DNA of 64,000 nucleotides from Vreelandella venusta (GTDB lineage Bacteria > Pseudomonadota > Gammaproteobacteria > Pseudomonadales > Halomonadaceae): positions 124,001 through 188,000 of the forward strand of contig NZ_BJUL01000007.1 in the NCBI RefSeq assembly GCF_007989605.1. Direction: 5' to 3'. The notes under the pieces were generated by a model, which did not search any database, was not told the origin of the DNA, and saw only the letters and a program-made list of their open reading frames with translations. The translations under genes were made by a program, and so were the position numbers. Position 1 is the first letter of the stretch; each line of letters opens with the position of its first letter. Positions 1-9,546 of this stretch are shown piece by piece.

Positions 1-576
1 ACCCAGTTGCCTGAGCCGTGCGCCTAAACCAATACCACCCTGGCCACCGCCAATAATCACGCAGTAAGGCTGCTGGGTATAGCCTAGCTCTGCTTCTTCA
101 CGCTCCCGTGACTCCAACCACGTTTCACGCTGCTTATTGGCACCGTGCTCAGCTCCTTTGGGACGATGGTGATTGCACTGCTCAGGGTAGTCGTTCAGTG
201 CTTGCATGGTAGTTAACAACGTCCAGCACTTGCCTTCTTTAAGGCGCAAATAGCCTTTACCGCGGGCAACCGCTGTATTGAAATTAAACCACGCATCGTA
301 GATATCGCCGTTTTCAGTGGCCTCGCCTTCTAACTGCCAGTCCGTAGGCTGTGCGTTATTGAGCGTGGCATTGAGCATGGCCTGAATTTCATCTTTGCCT
401 TCACAGGTTTTTAAATTCCAGGTAAACGTAAGAAAGTCACGCCAGTAGCACTCGTCTCCAAACAGCGACAGTACTCGCTCAATATCCTGGGTTTGAAGGG
501 CAGTATCGAAATCCTGCAGCCACGCTTGAACAGTCTCCGTGGGGGTTTGCTGGACTTGTGCCGTTATCTTTGACAT
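1..576 (-). CDS. SnoaL-like/flavin-dependent monooxygenase (partial, runs off left edge)
   Basis: The N-terminal 192 codons are in the window; the C-terminus lies beyond base 1. Residues about 1-140 look like a SnoaL/NTF2-type domain (WLQDFDTALQTQDIERVLSLF). They are followed by a dinucleotide-binding GGGQGGIG motif at about residue 181. This domain order is typical of FAD/NAD(P)-dependent oxidoreductases of the flavin monooxygenase type, so the product probably oxygenates a small organic substrate; the substrate is unknown. The ATG at 576 gives MSKITAQVQQTP. A sigma-54-type promoter lies about 60 bp upstream, and an AcoR-like activator gene is divergent, which suggests inducible expression. 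Confidence 0.75.
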   Translation of the reverse strand, partial: MSKITAQVQQTPTETVQAWLQDFDTALQTQDIERVLSLFGDECYWRDFLTFTWNLKTCEGKDEIQAMLNATLNNAQPTDWQLEGEATENGDIYDAWFNFNTAVARGKGYLRLKEGKCWTLLTTMQALNDYPEQCNHHRPKGAEHGANKQRETWLESREREEAELGYTQQPYCVIIGGGQGGIGLGARLRQLG

Positions 577-635
577 AGCGGGTACTCCATGTGCATTTGT
601 TATTGTTGAGTTAACTGTGATGCACCCAACCCTAA

Positions 636-651
636 GCAGCTACCGTGCCAA
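636..651 (-). promoter_or_regulatory. Sigma-54 (-24/-12) promoter for the monooxygenase
   Basis: On the minus strand the bases read TTGGCACGGTAGCTGC. This matches the -24 element TTGGCACG exactly and has GC at -12 with the canonical GG-N10-GC spacing. The expected start site is near 624, giving a leader of about 48 nt before the ATG at 576. A divergent sigma-54 activator gene supports the call. Confidence 0.75.
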
Positions 652-815
652 ACAGCCCGAAAAGCACATCAACAAGCTGAAAAATAAACAAAAAATACAG
701 CCTTAATGAGGTACAAGGCAGTGATAAGGCGTAGCGAGGGTCTTTTGCCATGGGTGGCAAAAGTAGCGCCCTCGCCTAGCCTTTTCACGTACTGAGTAAC
801 CAATAGGGAGTCATG

Positions 816-856
816 TACACCTGTCACGCTGTTTACAGCTAAACGTTACAGGTGTA
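816..856. promoter_or_regulatory. Candidate upstream activator sequence (inverted repeat)
   Basis: TACACCTGTCACG (816-828) and CGTTACAGGTGTA (844-856) form 13-bp arms with one mismatch, separated by 15 bp. The site lies about 190-230 bp upstream of the inferred sigma-54 start site and about 100 bp upstream of the activator gene. That is where an enhancer-binding protein would be expected to bind, possibly also autoregulating. The remaining bases between 577 and 951 hold no gene. Confidence 0.55.
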
Positions 857-951
857 ACGCACGACTAACGGCGTAAGCAGACCACGTTGACTCTGGGGGT
901 AAAGCGCATAGGCTGAAAGAACAATAACGACAGCGCCCAACGAGTAACGCC

Positions 952-2937
952 ATGCTGCACTCCACGTTTGCACCTACACGGCTTCAATCTGAACAACGTC
1001 AACATATCGAGCATATTTTTCAGCTCGGTGAAGGACTCGATACACCCAGCTTGCCTGCGCAGGCCCCCATTCGTCGCTCCTGGCTGCGCTGCCTGAACGA
1101 GTATCAGCTAGACCCCACTCATCCACGCCCTGCACGGGTCGTGCCGCAGCAAACATTGATTGAGCACCGCGAGTCTGTTGATGAGTTACTGCATGTCGCC
1201 CGCGCCGGGGTCGATCAGCTTTACGGCCAAATAGCGCAGCTTGGCTACGTACTACTCGTCACCGACCACCGCGGTATTACCGTTGAGTTTCGTGGCGACC
1301 CCAACCAGGACCAGCAATTACGCAAAGCAGGCCTCTACCTAGGGGCAGACTGGGATGAACGCTTTGCTGGCACCTGTGCTGTTGGCACCTGTTTGCATGA
1401 TCGTCAAGCCATCATCTGCCACCGCCAAGAACACTTCGATGCATCCCATATCTCGCTGACCTGCACCGCTGCTCCTATTGCAGACCCTCAGGGTAATGTG
1501 ATGGCTGTGTTAGACATTTCCGCGCTGCAGTCGCCTACCCAGCACGAAAGCCAGAATTTCAGCCTATCGCTGGTAACGCTTTATGCGCGCATGATTGAGG
1601 ATGCCTATTTTCTGCAGCGCTACCGCGACTGCCTGATGGTGCGTTTAGATACCTCGCGGGAATTTGTCCACGTCAACGGGCGTGGTTTGATCGCTATTGA
1701 AGAGAATGGACAGGTCATCGCTGCTAACGCCGTAGGCCGCGAGCTAATCGCCGAACACCAGCATCGCTGGCCCCCTTGGTCGGCAAATCACACTCCTATG
1801 CTGGGTGAGCTATTCGAGTGTGAGATCGCCGATATACTCAGTATTAATAGCGGTACTGATGATCAATTGCGTGCCTTCCGCGCTCGCGCCAGCAACACCA
1901 TCCACTTTATAAGTCTGCTAGAACCCCGCCGCCCCCGCATGGCGCAACGGGCAACACCGCTTTCTTCTGAGCTGCCGGCCCCCTTAGCCCGGCTGGGTGC
2001 CGACGACCCTGCGATGCGCAAAGTGCAAAAACTAGCCGACCGCTTGCGCAATGAAGCTAACGTGAACGTACTGATTAGCGGCGAAACCGGCACCGGCAAA
2101 GAGGTCGTTGCACGGGCGCTTCACGAAAGCGGCAACCGCGCCAAACAACCGTTTATTGCCGTCAACTGTGCAGCCATTCCCGAGTCACTGATTGAAAGCG
2201 AACTGTTTGGTTACGAACCAGGCGCCTTCACCGGCGGCCGCTCAAAAGGGATGCGCGGGCTTATTCCACAGGCCCATGGAGGCACGCTGTTTTTAGACGA
2301 AATCGGTGATATGCCGTTAGCGCTGCAAACCCGACTGTTGCGCGTGCTGGCCGAACGGGAAGTCATGCCGCTGGGGGCTAACACGCCAGTTAAAATCGAT
2401 ATTCGCGTTATTACAGCCACCCATCGCCATATCGAAGAAATGATCCAGCAAGGGGAATTCCGCGAAGACCTCTATTACCGGCTCAACGGTGCTCAGCTGC
2501 GACTGCCCGCGCTACGCGAACGCGCCGATAAACTGTTTGTTATTCGCCGCGTGTTTGAAGACGTCGCTGCCGAGCGCGCCACGCAAATATCGCCGCGCCT
2601 GCGCGCGGATGCCATCAGTGCGCTACTCGCGTACTCATGGCCCGGCAATATTCGTCAGCTCAAAAATGCCCTCGCCTTTGCCCTCGCCACCTCAGAAAGT
2701 GACGAAATAACCGTTCACGACCTGCCAGAGCAGTGCCTTAGTCAACGTATTACTCACAACGCAACAGCTCAACTTGACACAAACGCCAATGAGCCACTTT
2801 CAAATTCGCTTATCCACCGACTCAAGCAGCATCACTGGAATATCAGCGCGGTTGCCCGTGAACTAGGCGTTTCGCGTCCCACGGTATACCGGCAAATGCA
2901 GCGCCAGGGGATTGTGCCCCCCAACAGGCAGGACTGA
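952..2937 (+). CDS. Sigma-54-dependent Fis-family transcriptional activator (AcoR-like)
   Basis: This 661-residue enhancer-binding protein has a GAF-type sensor region at about 80-200. Its AAA+ domain has Walker A GETGTGKE near 375, the sigma-54-contacting GAFTGG loop at 424 and Walker B LFLDEIGD near 447. A C-terminal Fis-type helix-turn-helix spans about 630-651 (NISAVARELGVSRPTVYRQM). This is the AcoR/AcxR architecture, in which the GAF domain senses an effector and the AAA+ ring opens sigma-54 promoters. The divergent monooxygenase with a sigma-54 promoter is the obvious target. The inducer cannot be read from the sequence. Confidence 0.9.
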   Translation: MLHSTFAPTRLQSEQRQHIEHIFQLGEGLDTPSLPAQAPIRRSWLRCLNEYQLDPTHPRPARVVPQQTLIEHRESVDELLHVARAGVDQLYGQIAQLGYVLLVTDHRGITVEFRGDPNQDQQLRKAGLYLGADWDERFAGTCAVGTCLHDRQAIICHRQEHFDASHISLTCTAAPIADPQGNVMAVLDISALQSPTQHESQNFSLSLVTLYARMIEDAYFLQRYRDCLMVRLDTSREFVHVNGRGLIAIEENGQVIAANAVGRELIAEHQHRWPPWSANHTPMLGELFECEIADILSINSGTDDQLRAFRARASNTIHFISLLEPRRPRMAQRATPLSSELPAPLARLGADDPAMRKVQKLADRLRNEANVNVLISGETGTGKEVVARALHESGNRAKQPFIAVNCAAIPESLIESELFGYEPGAFTGGRSKGMRGLIPQAHGGTLFLDEIGDMPLALQTRLLRVLAEREVMPLGANTPVKIDIRVITATHRHIEEMIQQGEFREDLYYRLNGAQLRLPALRERADKLFVIRRVFEDVAAERATQISPRLRADAISALLAYSWPGNIRQLKNALAFALATSESDEITVHDLPEQCLSQRITHNATAQLDTNANEPLSNSLIHRLKQHHWNISAVARELGVSRPTVYRQMQRQGIVPPNRQD

Positions 2938-3039
2938 AAGCCCAACGCGCTATCGTCGAGTTGGCCTTGGGGTTTACCCTCACGTACACTTGTTTGAATC
3001 TATTTTTATAAACTCGTTTCGACAAGCCGAGGCTCTCCC

Positions 3040-3894
3040 ATGGCGTTTGACTCAACCTCCTCTTACATTGCCACTGATGCGCTCAAACAGGCAGTCAATG
3101 CTGCCGTTGTGCTGCAGCGCCCACTGCTGATCAAAGGCGAACCCGGTACCGGTAAAACACTGCTGGCCGAAGAGCTTGCTGAATCCCTGGGCACTAAGCT
3201 AATCACCTGGCATATCAAGTCCAGCACCAAAGCCGCCCAGGGACTTTATGAGTATGATGCCGTCAGCCGCCTACGCGATTCCCAGCTGGGCGTTGAAGGG
3301 GTGGAAAATGTCGGTAACTACATCAAACCTGGCAAGCTGTGGGAAGCCTTCACCGCGGGCGAGCGCGTGGTGCTGCTGATTGATGAAATCGACAAAGCGG
3401 ATATCGAGTTTCCCAACGACCTGCTGCAAGAGCTGGATCGTATGGAGTTTCATGTTTATGAAACCGGTGAGACCATTCGCGCCGAACAACGCCCAATTAT
3501 CGTGATCACTTCGAATAATGAAAAAGAGCTGCCCGACGCTTTCCTGCGTCGCTGCTTTTTCCATTACATCGAATTCCCCGATCGCGAAACTATGCAGGCG
3601 ATTGTGGATGTTCACTTCCCGGATATCGCCCCCAGGCTGGTCGGCGAAGCCTTGGAAGTGTTTTTCGATCTGCGCAACGCCCCAGGGCTCAAGAAAAAAC
3701 CCTCTACCTCAGAGCTGGTGGATTGGCTCAAGCTGCTAATGGCCGACGAACTGGCCCAGGAAGCGCTCTATCACCGCGACCCGGCCAAAGCTCTGCCGCC
3801 GATGGCAGGCGCGCTGGTTAAAAACGAGCAGGACACTCACCTACTAGAACGCCTGGCGTTTATGATGCGTCGCCAAAAGAGTACGGGGCGCTAA
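3040..3894 (+). CDS. MoxR-family AAA+ ATPase
   Basis: This 284-residue ATPase has Walker A GEPGTGKT at residues 33-40 and Walker B VVLLIDEIDKAD near 110-121, with conserved 'ITSNNEKELPDAFLRRC' sensor segments. MoxR proteins act as chaperone-like ATPases with a partner containing a von Willebrand A domain. That partner is encoded next, 3 bp downstream, so the two are almost certainly co-translated. The ATG at 3040 follows a GAGG-like ribosome-binding site. The target protein complex is not identifiable here. Confidence 0.9.
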   Translation: MAFDSTSSYIATDALKQAVNAAVVLQRPLLIKGEPGTGKTLLAEELAESLGTKLITWHIKSSTKAAQGLYEYDAVSRLRDSQLGVEGVENVGNYIKPGKLWEAFTAGERVVLLIDEIDKADIEFPNDLLQELDRMEFHVYETGETIRAEQRPIIVITSNNEKELPDAFLRRCFFHYIEFPDRETMQAIVDVHFPDIAPRLVGEALEVFFDLRNAPGLKKKPSTSELVDWLKLLMADELAQEALYHRDPAKALPPMAGALVKNEQDTHLLERLAFMMRRQKSTGR

Positions 3895-3897
3895 GCC

Positions 3898-5076
3898 ATG
3901 TTTATTGGTCTGTTTGATGCCCTCAAACGTGCCGGTGTGCCCGTTTCTCTACGCGAATTACTTGATCTTCACGCCGTGGCCGAACGCGGCGTCGTGTTTG
4001 CCGATATGGAAGCGTTTTATCAAGTGGCGCGTACTGTCATGGTCAAAGATGAGCGCTACTTTGACCGCTTTGACCGCGCCTTTGCCGCCTGGTTTAAAGG
4101 CCTTGAAGACATGGATTCGGCAATTGAGGCGCTCATTCCCGATGAGTGGCTACGGCGCGAATTTGAAAAACAGCTCAGCGACGAAGAGAAAGCTAAAATT
4201 GAATCACTGGGTGGTCTTGAAGAGCTGATCGAGACCTTTAAAAAACGCCTGGAAGAGCAAAAAGAGCGCCACGCGGGTGGCAACAAGTGGATTGGCACGG
4301 GTGGCACCAGCCCTTTTGGGGCGTATGGTTACAACCCTGAAGGGATACGTATTGGCCAGGATGGTTCGCGCCACCGTCGCGCAACCAAGGTTTGGGACGA
4401 GCGGCGTTTTCGCGATTACGATGACTCGCTTGAGCTGGGCACCCGCAATATCAAAATGGCCTTACGGCGGCTACGCAAGTTCGCCCGTCAAGGAGCGCTG
4501 GACGAGTTTGATGTGGACAGCACCATCCGCGAAACTGCACGGGATGCGGGGCTACTCAATATCCAAATGCGCCCCGAACGCCATAATGCGGTTAAGGTGC
4601 TGCTGTTTTTGGACGTCGGCGGGTCGATGGATGATCATATTCGCGTCTGCGAAGAGTTGTTCTCAGCGGCACGCTCCGAATTCAAACACTTGGAACATTA
4701 CTACTTCCACAACTGCCTCTACGAAGGGGTTTGGCGTAATAATATGCGTCGGGGGAACGAGCGCATCCCAACCATGGATGTGTTGCACACCTACGGGGCA
4801 GACTATCAGGTAGTGGTTGTCGGTGATGCCGCCATGTCGCCTTACGAAGTCACTCATTCGGGTGGCAGCGTGGAACACTTCAATGATGAACCCGGAGGCG
4901 TGTGGCTAAAACGTTTGGCTGACACGTTTCCACGCTTGGCATGGTTAAACCCCATGCCACCCCGTGCCTGGGAGTACACCTACTCGACCCAGTTAATTCG
5001 TGACGTAATCGATGACCGCATGTACCCCATGACCATGGAGGGCCTGGAGACAGCGATGCGCGAGTTAGCTAAGTAG
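3898..5076 (+). CDS. VWA domain-containing protein (CoxE-like MoxR partner)
   Basis: This 392-residue protein has a charged helical N-terminal half and a C-terminal VWA domain. The metal-site segment VLLFLDVGGSMDD (D at about 239) is intact except that the usual DxSxS reads DxGxS, a form I believe is common in CoxE-type proteins. It starts 3 bp after the MoxR ATPase, so the pair forms one operon. By family knowledge the pair remodels or inserts a cofactor into a client complex; the client is unknown. A strong terminator follows. Confidence 0.85.
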   Translation: MFIGLFDALKRAGVPVSLRELLDLHAVAERGVVFADMEAFYQVARTVMVKDERYFDRFDRAFAAWFKGLEDMDSAIEALIPDEWLRREFEKQLSDEEKAKIESLGGLEELIETFKKRLEEQKERHAGGNKWIGTGGTSPFGAYGYNPEGIRIGQDGSRHRRATKVWDERRFRDYDDSLELGTRNIKMALRRLRKFARQGALDEFDVDSTIRETARDAGLLNIQMRPERHNAVKVLLFLDVGGSMDDHIRVCEELFSAARSEFKHLEHYYFHNCLYEGVWRNNMRRGNERIPTMDVLHTYGADYQVVVVGDAAMSPYEVTHSGGSVEHFNDEPGGVWLKRLADTFPRLAWLNPMPPRAWEYTYSTQLIRDVIDDRMYPMTMEGLETAMRELAK

Positions 5077-5097
5077 TAATTCATCGCAAGGAACGGC

Positions 5098-5123
5098 ATT
5101 ACCATTGCATCTGAAATGGTAAT
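5098..5123. other. Hairpin preceding the terminator
   Basis: ATTACCATT and AATGGTAAT form a perfect 9-bp stem with an 8-nt loop directly after the VWA gene. It lies just ahead of the main terminator and may add to 3'-end stability. Confidence 0.4.
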
Positions 5124-5126
5124 CAA

Positions 5127-5160
5127 AAAAGCGGCGCGTTCGGTGGAACGCGCCGCTTTT
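5127..5160. terminator. Bidirectional rho-independent terminator
   Basis: The arms AAAAGCGGCGCGTTC and GAACGCGCCGCTTTT pair perfectly around a 4-nt loop, with A and T tracts on either side. The hairpin sits between the convergent VWA gene and cytochrome b561 gene and should terminate both. Confidence 0.88.
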
Positions 5161-5187
5161 GCACACCTAATCGACTAGCTTATCTCA

Positions 5188-5718
5188 CTAAGCCATGCGT
5201 GAAAGCACATCATGGTTGGTCAATTTACGGTGCAAAATTGCCATCACCACATGCCCCACACTCAGCGCCAGCAGTGCCCAACCAAGTTCGCCATGCAGCA
5301 AACCGCCAAGCTCTGTCATCCAGGCAATTTTTTCACCATCAAAGCCTGGCATTAGGTTAACCCCAAATACATCCAGCGCACGACCTGAACCATACTGACG
5401 AATCAGCGCAATCGTGGGCACCGCAATCATCAAACCATACAGTGCCAAGTGCCCCAATTTTGCCATTACACTAACTGACGCCGGGCGACGCGAAGCGTTA
5501 ATTAGCGCCCAGGTGCCTCGCACGACAACAAGCACCAAGAGCGTAACGCCCACTTGGCTATGAGTCCCCCATAAAAAAGACTCAAGCGGAGTGTCTTCGA
5601 AAAACAGCCGCGCTGCAGCACTGCTGAATTGCCATACAAATAATAGTGCCATCCCCCAGTGAAGCAGGCGGCTGACTATCCCATAGCGTTTATTAGTATC
5701 CATCATTGCTAGCGCCAT
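5188..5718 (-). CDS. Cytochrome b561-type diheme membrane protein
   Basis: This 176-residue protein has four hydrophobic helices with histidines in the expected places (RLLHWGMALLF, WGTHSQVG, LLHGELGW, GHVVMAILHRKL). It matches the bacterial cytochrome b561 (CybB/YceJ) family, which passes electrons from quinol to periplasmic partners, for example as a superoxide:quinone oxidoreductase. The first ATG follows an AAAGGGA ribosome-binding site. The gene appears monocistronic and ends at a shared terminator. Confidence 0.88.
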   Translation of the reverse strand: MALAMMDTNKRYGIVSRLLHWGMALLFVWQFSSAAARLFFEDTPLESFLWGTHSQVGVTLLVLVVVRGTWALINASRRPASVSVMAKLGHLALYGLMIAVPTIALIRQYGSGRALDVFGVNLMPGFDGEKIAWMTELGGLLHGELGWALLALSVGHVVMAILHRKLTNHDVLSRMA

Positions 5719-5837
5719 ACGCTTTTCCCTTTAAGTAAAGATCAAACATGCCGCTATTTTACCCAGGAAAACAGACAACATCATGACACCAGCGTGCAAG
5801 TTTGTTGCATAAAATGGAACGCCGCGTTGTTTTTAGC

Positions 5838-6410
5838 CTACAGCGTGGTCGGAAAGTTGTTTAAACCTGACAAAAAAGCCTCTTTGGCCTCAGTAAATGC
5901 AGCGGGGTCATGCTTAAATCGACGCAGTATTAGCGCTTCATCAAGGCTCAAGGTCGCTGTCAGGTCACTACTCTGCTTAGCAGGGTGGCGAGCGCCTAAA
6001 CCAATGCGTTGCCCCTTTCGTTGCCCCTGCGCACCATCAAACCAGCGCTTAAACCCGCACTGCTGATAGAACGCTTCTTGGGTGGCATCACTTACCTCAA
6101 CGCGCAGCGGGGCTTTGAGGCTTAACTCACTGATTAAACGCGCTTTAGCACCATCAACAAATTCGCAAGCGTGGGTTACCGTCATCCCCTCGCCAGCCTC
6201 ATCCAGCACCAGTAAGACTAGTGCCAGGGGTTTACCATCGCCATCGACACCCGCCAACAGACGGGCTGCCTCTTGGTCAAACAGTACGTTTTTCGTTCCG
6301 GTAAAAACCACCAGCGGCGTTAACCCAGCTTGCTGACCGTAGACCTTGGCACACAAGGTTGCCAAACACGCATCACGCGGGGCGCTCTGGCTAATATGAA
6401 CTACCTTCAT
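5838..6410 (-). CDS. GNAT-like protein of unknown substrate
   Basis: This 190-residue protein is soluble with no signal peptide. The segment LRVEVSDATQEAFYQQCGFKRW resembles the C-terminal end of a GNAT acetyltransferase fold, where 'fYxxcGF' follows beta-strand 5. The acetyl-CoA pyrophosphate loop (Q/RxxGxG/A) is not clearly present. It may be a degenerate or divergent acetyltransferase. The gene is divergent from the RidA gene and stands alone. Confidence 0.6.
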   Translation of the reverse strand: MKVVHISQSAPRDACLATLCAKVYGQQAGLTPLVVFTGTKNVLFDQEAARLLAGVDGDGKPLALVLLVLDEAGEGMTVTHACEFVDGAKARLISELSLKAPLRVEVSDATQEAFYQQCGFKRWFDGAQGQRKGQRIGLGARHPAKQSSDLTATLSLDEALILRRFKHDPAAFTEAKEAFLSGLNNFPTTL

Positions 6411-6576
6411 TACGCTCTCTCATGAGAATTTAAAATCACAACAACGGGGAAACCTTAAAAGTTGGCCAGCCTAGAGCAACGCTCTCGATAGCACCACCTC
6501 TGCTTCCAAAGGAACTACACGCTAGTGGTAGAGTCGCACCCATCACCACCCGCTTATTTGTCGCTAAGGAAAGCCA

Positions 6577-6969
6577 ATGCCACAGTATATCGACGATCCC
6601 ACGTTACCCAAACCAAGTTTCCCTGGTAGTCACATGGTTATCGATGACCATTATGTGTTTATTTCAGGGCTGACGGTTACGGACCTCTCTAACGGCAAAG
6701 CCACCCGTGGAGATGTCAAAGAAGAAACCAGACTTGTCATGCGCGAGCTTGAACGCATGCTAAAACAAGAGGGTGGCAGTCTAGCGGATATTGTTAGAGT
6801 TGACATTCATCTCGCTGACATAAAGCAGATCAATGCATTAGACAGTATCTACGCGGAGTTTTTTGAACCAGGCCGCTACCCAGCCCGCACCTGCACCGAG
6901 TCACCAAATATTTGCGGGGGCAGCACCGTCGAAATCACTTTGATGGCAAAGCGCCCGCCGCAAGAATAA
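6577..6969 (+). CDS. RidA/YjgF-family protein
   Basis: This 130-residue protein is of the size and pattern of the Rid family. Those proteins form trimers and hydrolyse reactive enamine/imine intermediates made by PLP enzymes. The C-terminal YPARTCTES segment carries the conserved arginine that binds the substrate carboxylate, followed by VEI. The ATG at 6577 follows AAGGAAA. It converges on cobQ and shows no operon partner. Confidence 0.85.
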   Translation: MPQYIDDPTLPKPSFPGSHMVIDDHYVFISGLTVTDLSNGKATRGDVKEETRLVMRELERMLKQEGGSLADIVRVDIHLADIKQINALDSIYAEFFEPGRYPARTCTESPNICGGSTVEITLMAKRPPQE

Positions 6970-6983
6970 ACACTCTGCATTCT

Positions 6984-7000
6984 GGGCGCTTAATGCGCCC
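6984..7000. terminator. Weak hairpin between ridA-like gene and cobQ
   Basis: GGGCGC-TTAAT-GCGCCC forms a short stem overlapping the cobQ stop codon. There is no long T tract, so it is only a possible terminator. Confidence 0.3.
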
Positions 7001-8441
7001 TTACCATCGCCAACACCGCATCAATATCCAAGTGCGCTTCCAGCGTATCAGCCAGTCGCTCCAGCGCTTGCTCGCGGTGGGCGCGATAATCGACGGGTGC
7101 CGCACTTTCTAGCCCTAACGCAGTCAGCAACGCTTGGCAGGCTTCAGGATGGTCAAACAAGCCATGCAAGTAAGTGCCCATCACTTGGCCATCGATACTG
7201 ATAGCACCATCCACGTGGCTACCTAAATCAAACAACGGCCGGTTGAGTGCAGCTCCGTTGCTCACACCATTGTGAATTTCGTAGCCCGTCACTGCCGCTT
7301 CTTGCCCGACCATAACGCCGCTAACATTGCGCAACTGCTTGCCCGCGACCATTTTCGTGGATACCTGCAGCAGCCCCAAGCCTGCTACCTTCCCAGGCGC
7401 GCCTTCCAAGCCGTCCGGGTCATCTATCCACTCACCTAGCATTTGAAAACCACCACAAATCCCCAGCACTTTTCCGCCGTAGCGCAAATGGCGAGCAATC
7501 GCGTCTCTCCAGCCCTGGCGCGTTAACCAGGCTAAATCGCTGGCGGTGCTTTTGCTCCCCGGCAGTATCATTACATCAGCAGGTGGAATCGGTTGATCTG
7601 GCCCTACAAAGGTAAGCGATACCTGAGGGTGTAAGCGCAGTGGATCAAAATCCGTATGATTGCTGATACGCGGCAGCGCGGGAACAATCACTTTAAGGGT
7701 GTGATTGGCTTTCTCAGCGTGAACCCGACCAATGCTATCTTCAGCATCCAGCAGTAGGCTCTGCAAGTAGGGCAAGGTGCCAAGAACTGGCTTGCCAGTA
7801 TAGGTCTCTAACCACTCAAGCCCTGGTTCCAGCAGCGCAATATCGCCCCGGAAACGGTTAATAATAAAGCCTTTCGTGCGTGCTTGTTCGCTGTCGCTTA
7901 GTAGTGCCAGCGTTCCTACTAGCTGAGCGAACACACCGCCGCGGTCAATATCGCCTACTAACAAAACCGGACAGTCGGCAGCTTCAGCAAAGCCCATATT
8001 AGCGATATCGCCTTTACGCAGATTGATTTCCGCCGGACTGCCCGCGCCTTCGGCAATAATCACATCAAAGCGGCTTTCCAAGGCCTGCCACGCCGCCATA
8101 ACGCTCTCTTTCGCTGTGCGCTTAAACGCGTGGTAATCCAGTGCATCCATATGACCATGCACTTTACCGCGTAAAATTACTTGGGCTCCGCGATCCGTCT
8201 CCGGCTTTAATAGCACCGGGTTCATATCGCTATGGGGAGCCACACCTGCCGCCTGGGCCTGTAACGCAGTGGAACGGCCAATCTCACCGCCATCACTGGT
8301 CACGGCGCTATTCAGTGCCATGTTCTGAGGCTTAAATGGCGCGACTGAAATACCACGGCGCTTTAACACGCGACAAAGCCCAGCAACCACCGTGCTTTTG
8401 CCTGCATCCGAGGTAGTTCCCTGAATCATTAATGTGGTCAT
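6990..8441 (-). CDS. cobQ: Cobyric acid synthase CobQ
   Basis: This 483-residue enzyme amidates adenosyl-cobyrinate a,c-diamide at four carboxylates, using glutamine and ATP, in late cobalamin synthesis. The N-terminal ATP-binding domain starts with [13 protein letters not shown]. The C-terminal glutamine amidotransferase domain has the nucleophile Cys329 in GICGGFQML. The length is normal for CobQ. No other cobalamin gene and no clear cobalamin riboswitch lie within the window, so it is a single pathway gene here, perhaps serving salvage. Confidence 0.95.
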   Translation of the reverse strand: MTTLMIQGTTSDAGKSTVVAGLCRVLKRRGISVAPFKPQNMALNSAVTSDGGEIGRSTALQAQAAGVAPHSDMNPVLLKPETDRGAQVILRGKVHGHMDALDYHAFKRTAKESVMAAWQALESRFDVIIAEGAGSPAEINLRKGDIANMGFAEAADCPVLLVGDIDRGGVFAQLVGTLALLSDSEQARTKGFIINRFRGDIALLEPGLEWLETYTGKPVLGTLPYLQSLLLDAEDSIGRVHAEKANHTLKVIVPALPRISNHTDFDPLRLHPQVSLTFVGPDQPIPPADVMILPGSKSTASDLAWLTRQGWRDAIARHLRYGGKVLGICGGFQMLGEWIDDPDGLEGAPGKVAGLGLLQVSTKMVAGKQLRNVSGVMVGQEAAVTGYEIHNGVSNGAALNRPLFDLGSHVDGAISIDGQVMGTYLHGLFDHPEACQALLTALGLESAAPVDYRAHREQALERLADTLEAHLDIDAVLAMVRAH

Positions 8442-8618
8442 GCCCGTCGGCCCTTGCTGAAAGTAGCCAAACTTTAGCCGCCGAACAGATAGTTAGCAAC
8501 GAACAAGACTTTTCAAAAACGTGCATAGGCCATGGCATTTCGGTATCGACCGTTAGCAGACAAGCCTGCTAATTTCCGCTAGGGTAGCGCCCCACGCTGC
8601 CAAACGAACTCGTATGAC

Positions 8619-9539
8619 ATGCAAGAGTTACTCAATAAGATTGCCGCCGAGCTGGCCCTTGAAACCGAGCGAGGCAAAGTTGCTGACTATATTCCTCAGC
8701 TTGCCCATGTGGACCCCAGCCAATTTGCCATCAGTTTAGCTACGGTAGACGGCCAACGCTTCTCTGCGGGCTGCGCCACCACACCGTTCTCAATCCAGAG
8801 CATTTCTAAAGTTTTTACGCTAACCATTGCGCTAGGAAAATGGGGTGATGGGCTGTGGTCGCGGGTGGGGCGTGAGCCTTCTGGCGATCCGTTCAACTCT
8901 ATCGTGCAGCTTGAGCATGAAAGCGGTAAACCGCGCAATCCGTTTATTAATGCGGGGGCGATTGCGATTGTTGATGCCATCATGATGGGGCACGAGCCTA
9001 AAGAGACACTGGCGGAAATTCTGAGCTTTGTGCGCTATATCGCCGACGATAACAGTATCTGCTTTGACCATCAGGTAGCGGCTTCGGAAATGCAGCACAA
9101 AGACCGCAATGCTTCTCTGGCGCATTTTATGAAAGCCTTTGGTCGCCTACGCCACGATGTCGACAAAGTGCTTGGCACCTACTTTCACCAGTGCGCGATT
9201 GCCATGAGCTGCGAACAGCTGGCTCACGCCGGACTGTTTTTGGCATCGGACGGTGTCAACCGGCCAAGTGATTTACGTGTGGTATCGCCCCAACGAGCGC
9301 GACGGATTAATTCATTGATGATGATGTGCGGCCACTACGATGCGTCGGGGGAGTTTGCGTTTCGCGTTGGCCTGCCCGGAAAAAGTGGCGTTGGCGGTGG
9401 AATTTTGGCTATTGCACCTGGGCGCGGTTCGCTTGCCGTCTGGTCACCGGGGTTGGATAAATACGGCAATAGCCTACTGGGCACTCGTGCCCTGGAAATG
9501 TTTGCCCAACAAACTGGTTGGTCGGTCTTTGGACACTAA
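8619..9539 (+). CDS. glsA: Glutaminase
   Basis: This 306-residue serine-dependent glutaminase of the beta-lactamase-like fold converts glutamine to glutamate and ammonia. The catalytic S-x-x-K motif is S61-I-S-K64 in QSISKVF. Other conserved blocks include NPFINAGAI and [11 protein letters not shown]. The length is usual for GlsA/GlsB. No strong ribosome-binding site precedes the ATG at 8619; it is chosen because the family N-terminus (MQELLNKI) starts there. Confidence 0.93.
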   Translation: MQELLNKIAAELALETERGKVADYIPQLAHVDPSQFAISLATVDGQRFSAGCATTPFSIQSISKVFTLTIALGKWGDGLWSRVGREPSGDPFNSIVQLEHESGKPRNPFINAGAIAIVDAIMMGHEPKETLAEILSFVRYIADDNSICFDHQVAASEMQHKDRNASLAHFMKAFGRLRHDVDKVLGTYFHQCAIAMSCEQLAHAGLFLASDGVNRPSDLRVVSPQRARRINSLMMMCGHYDASGEFAFRVGLPGKSGVGGGILAIAPGRGSLAVWSPGLDKYGNSLLGTRALEMFAQQTGWSVFGH

Positions 9540-9546
9540 ATCAGGG

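Noticed and set aside
4277-4813. 178-codon plus-strand frame inside the VWA gene
   Set aside because: It lies in another frame of a well-supported gene and shows no family pattern.
8442-8618. Cobalamin riboswitch upstream of cobQ
   Set aside because: I could not find the B12-box core or a plausible multi-helix leader in this 177-bp gap.
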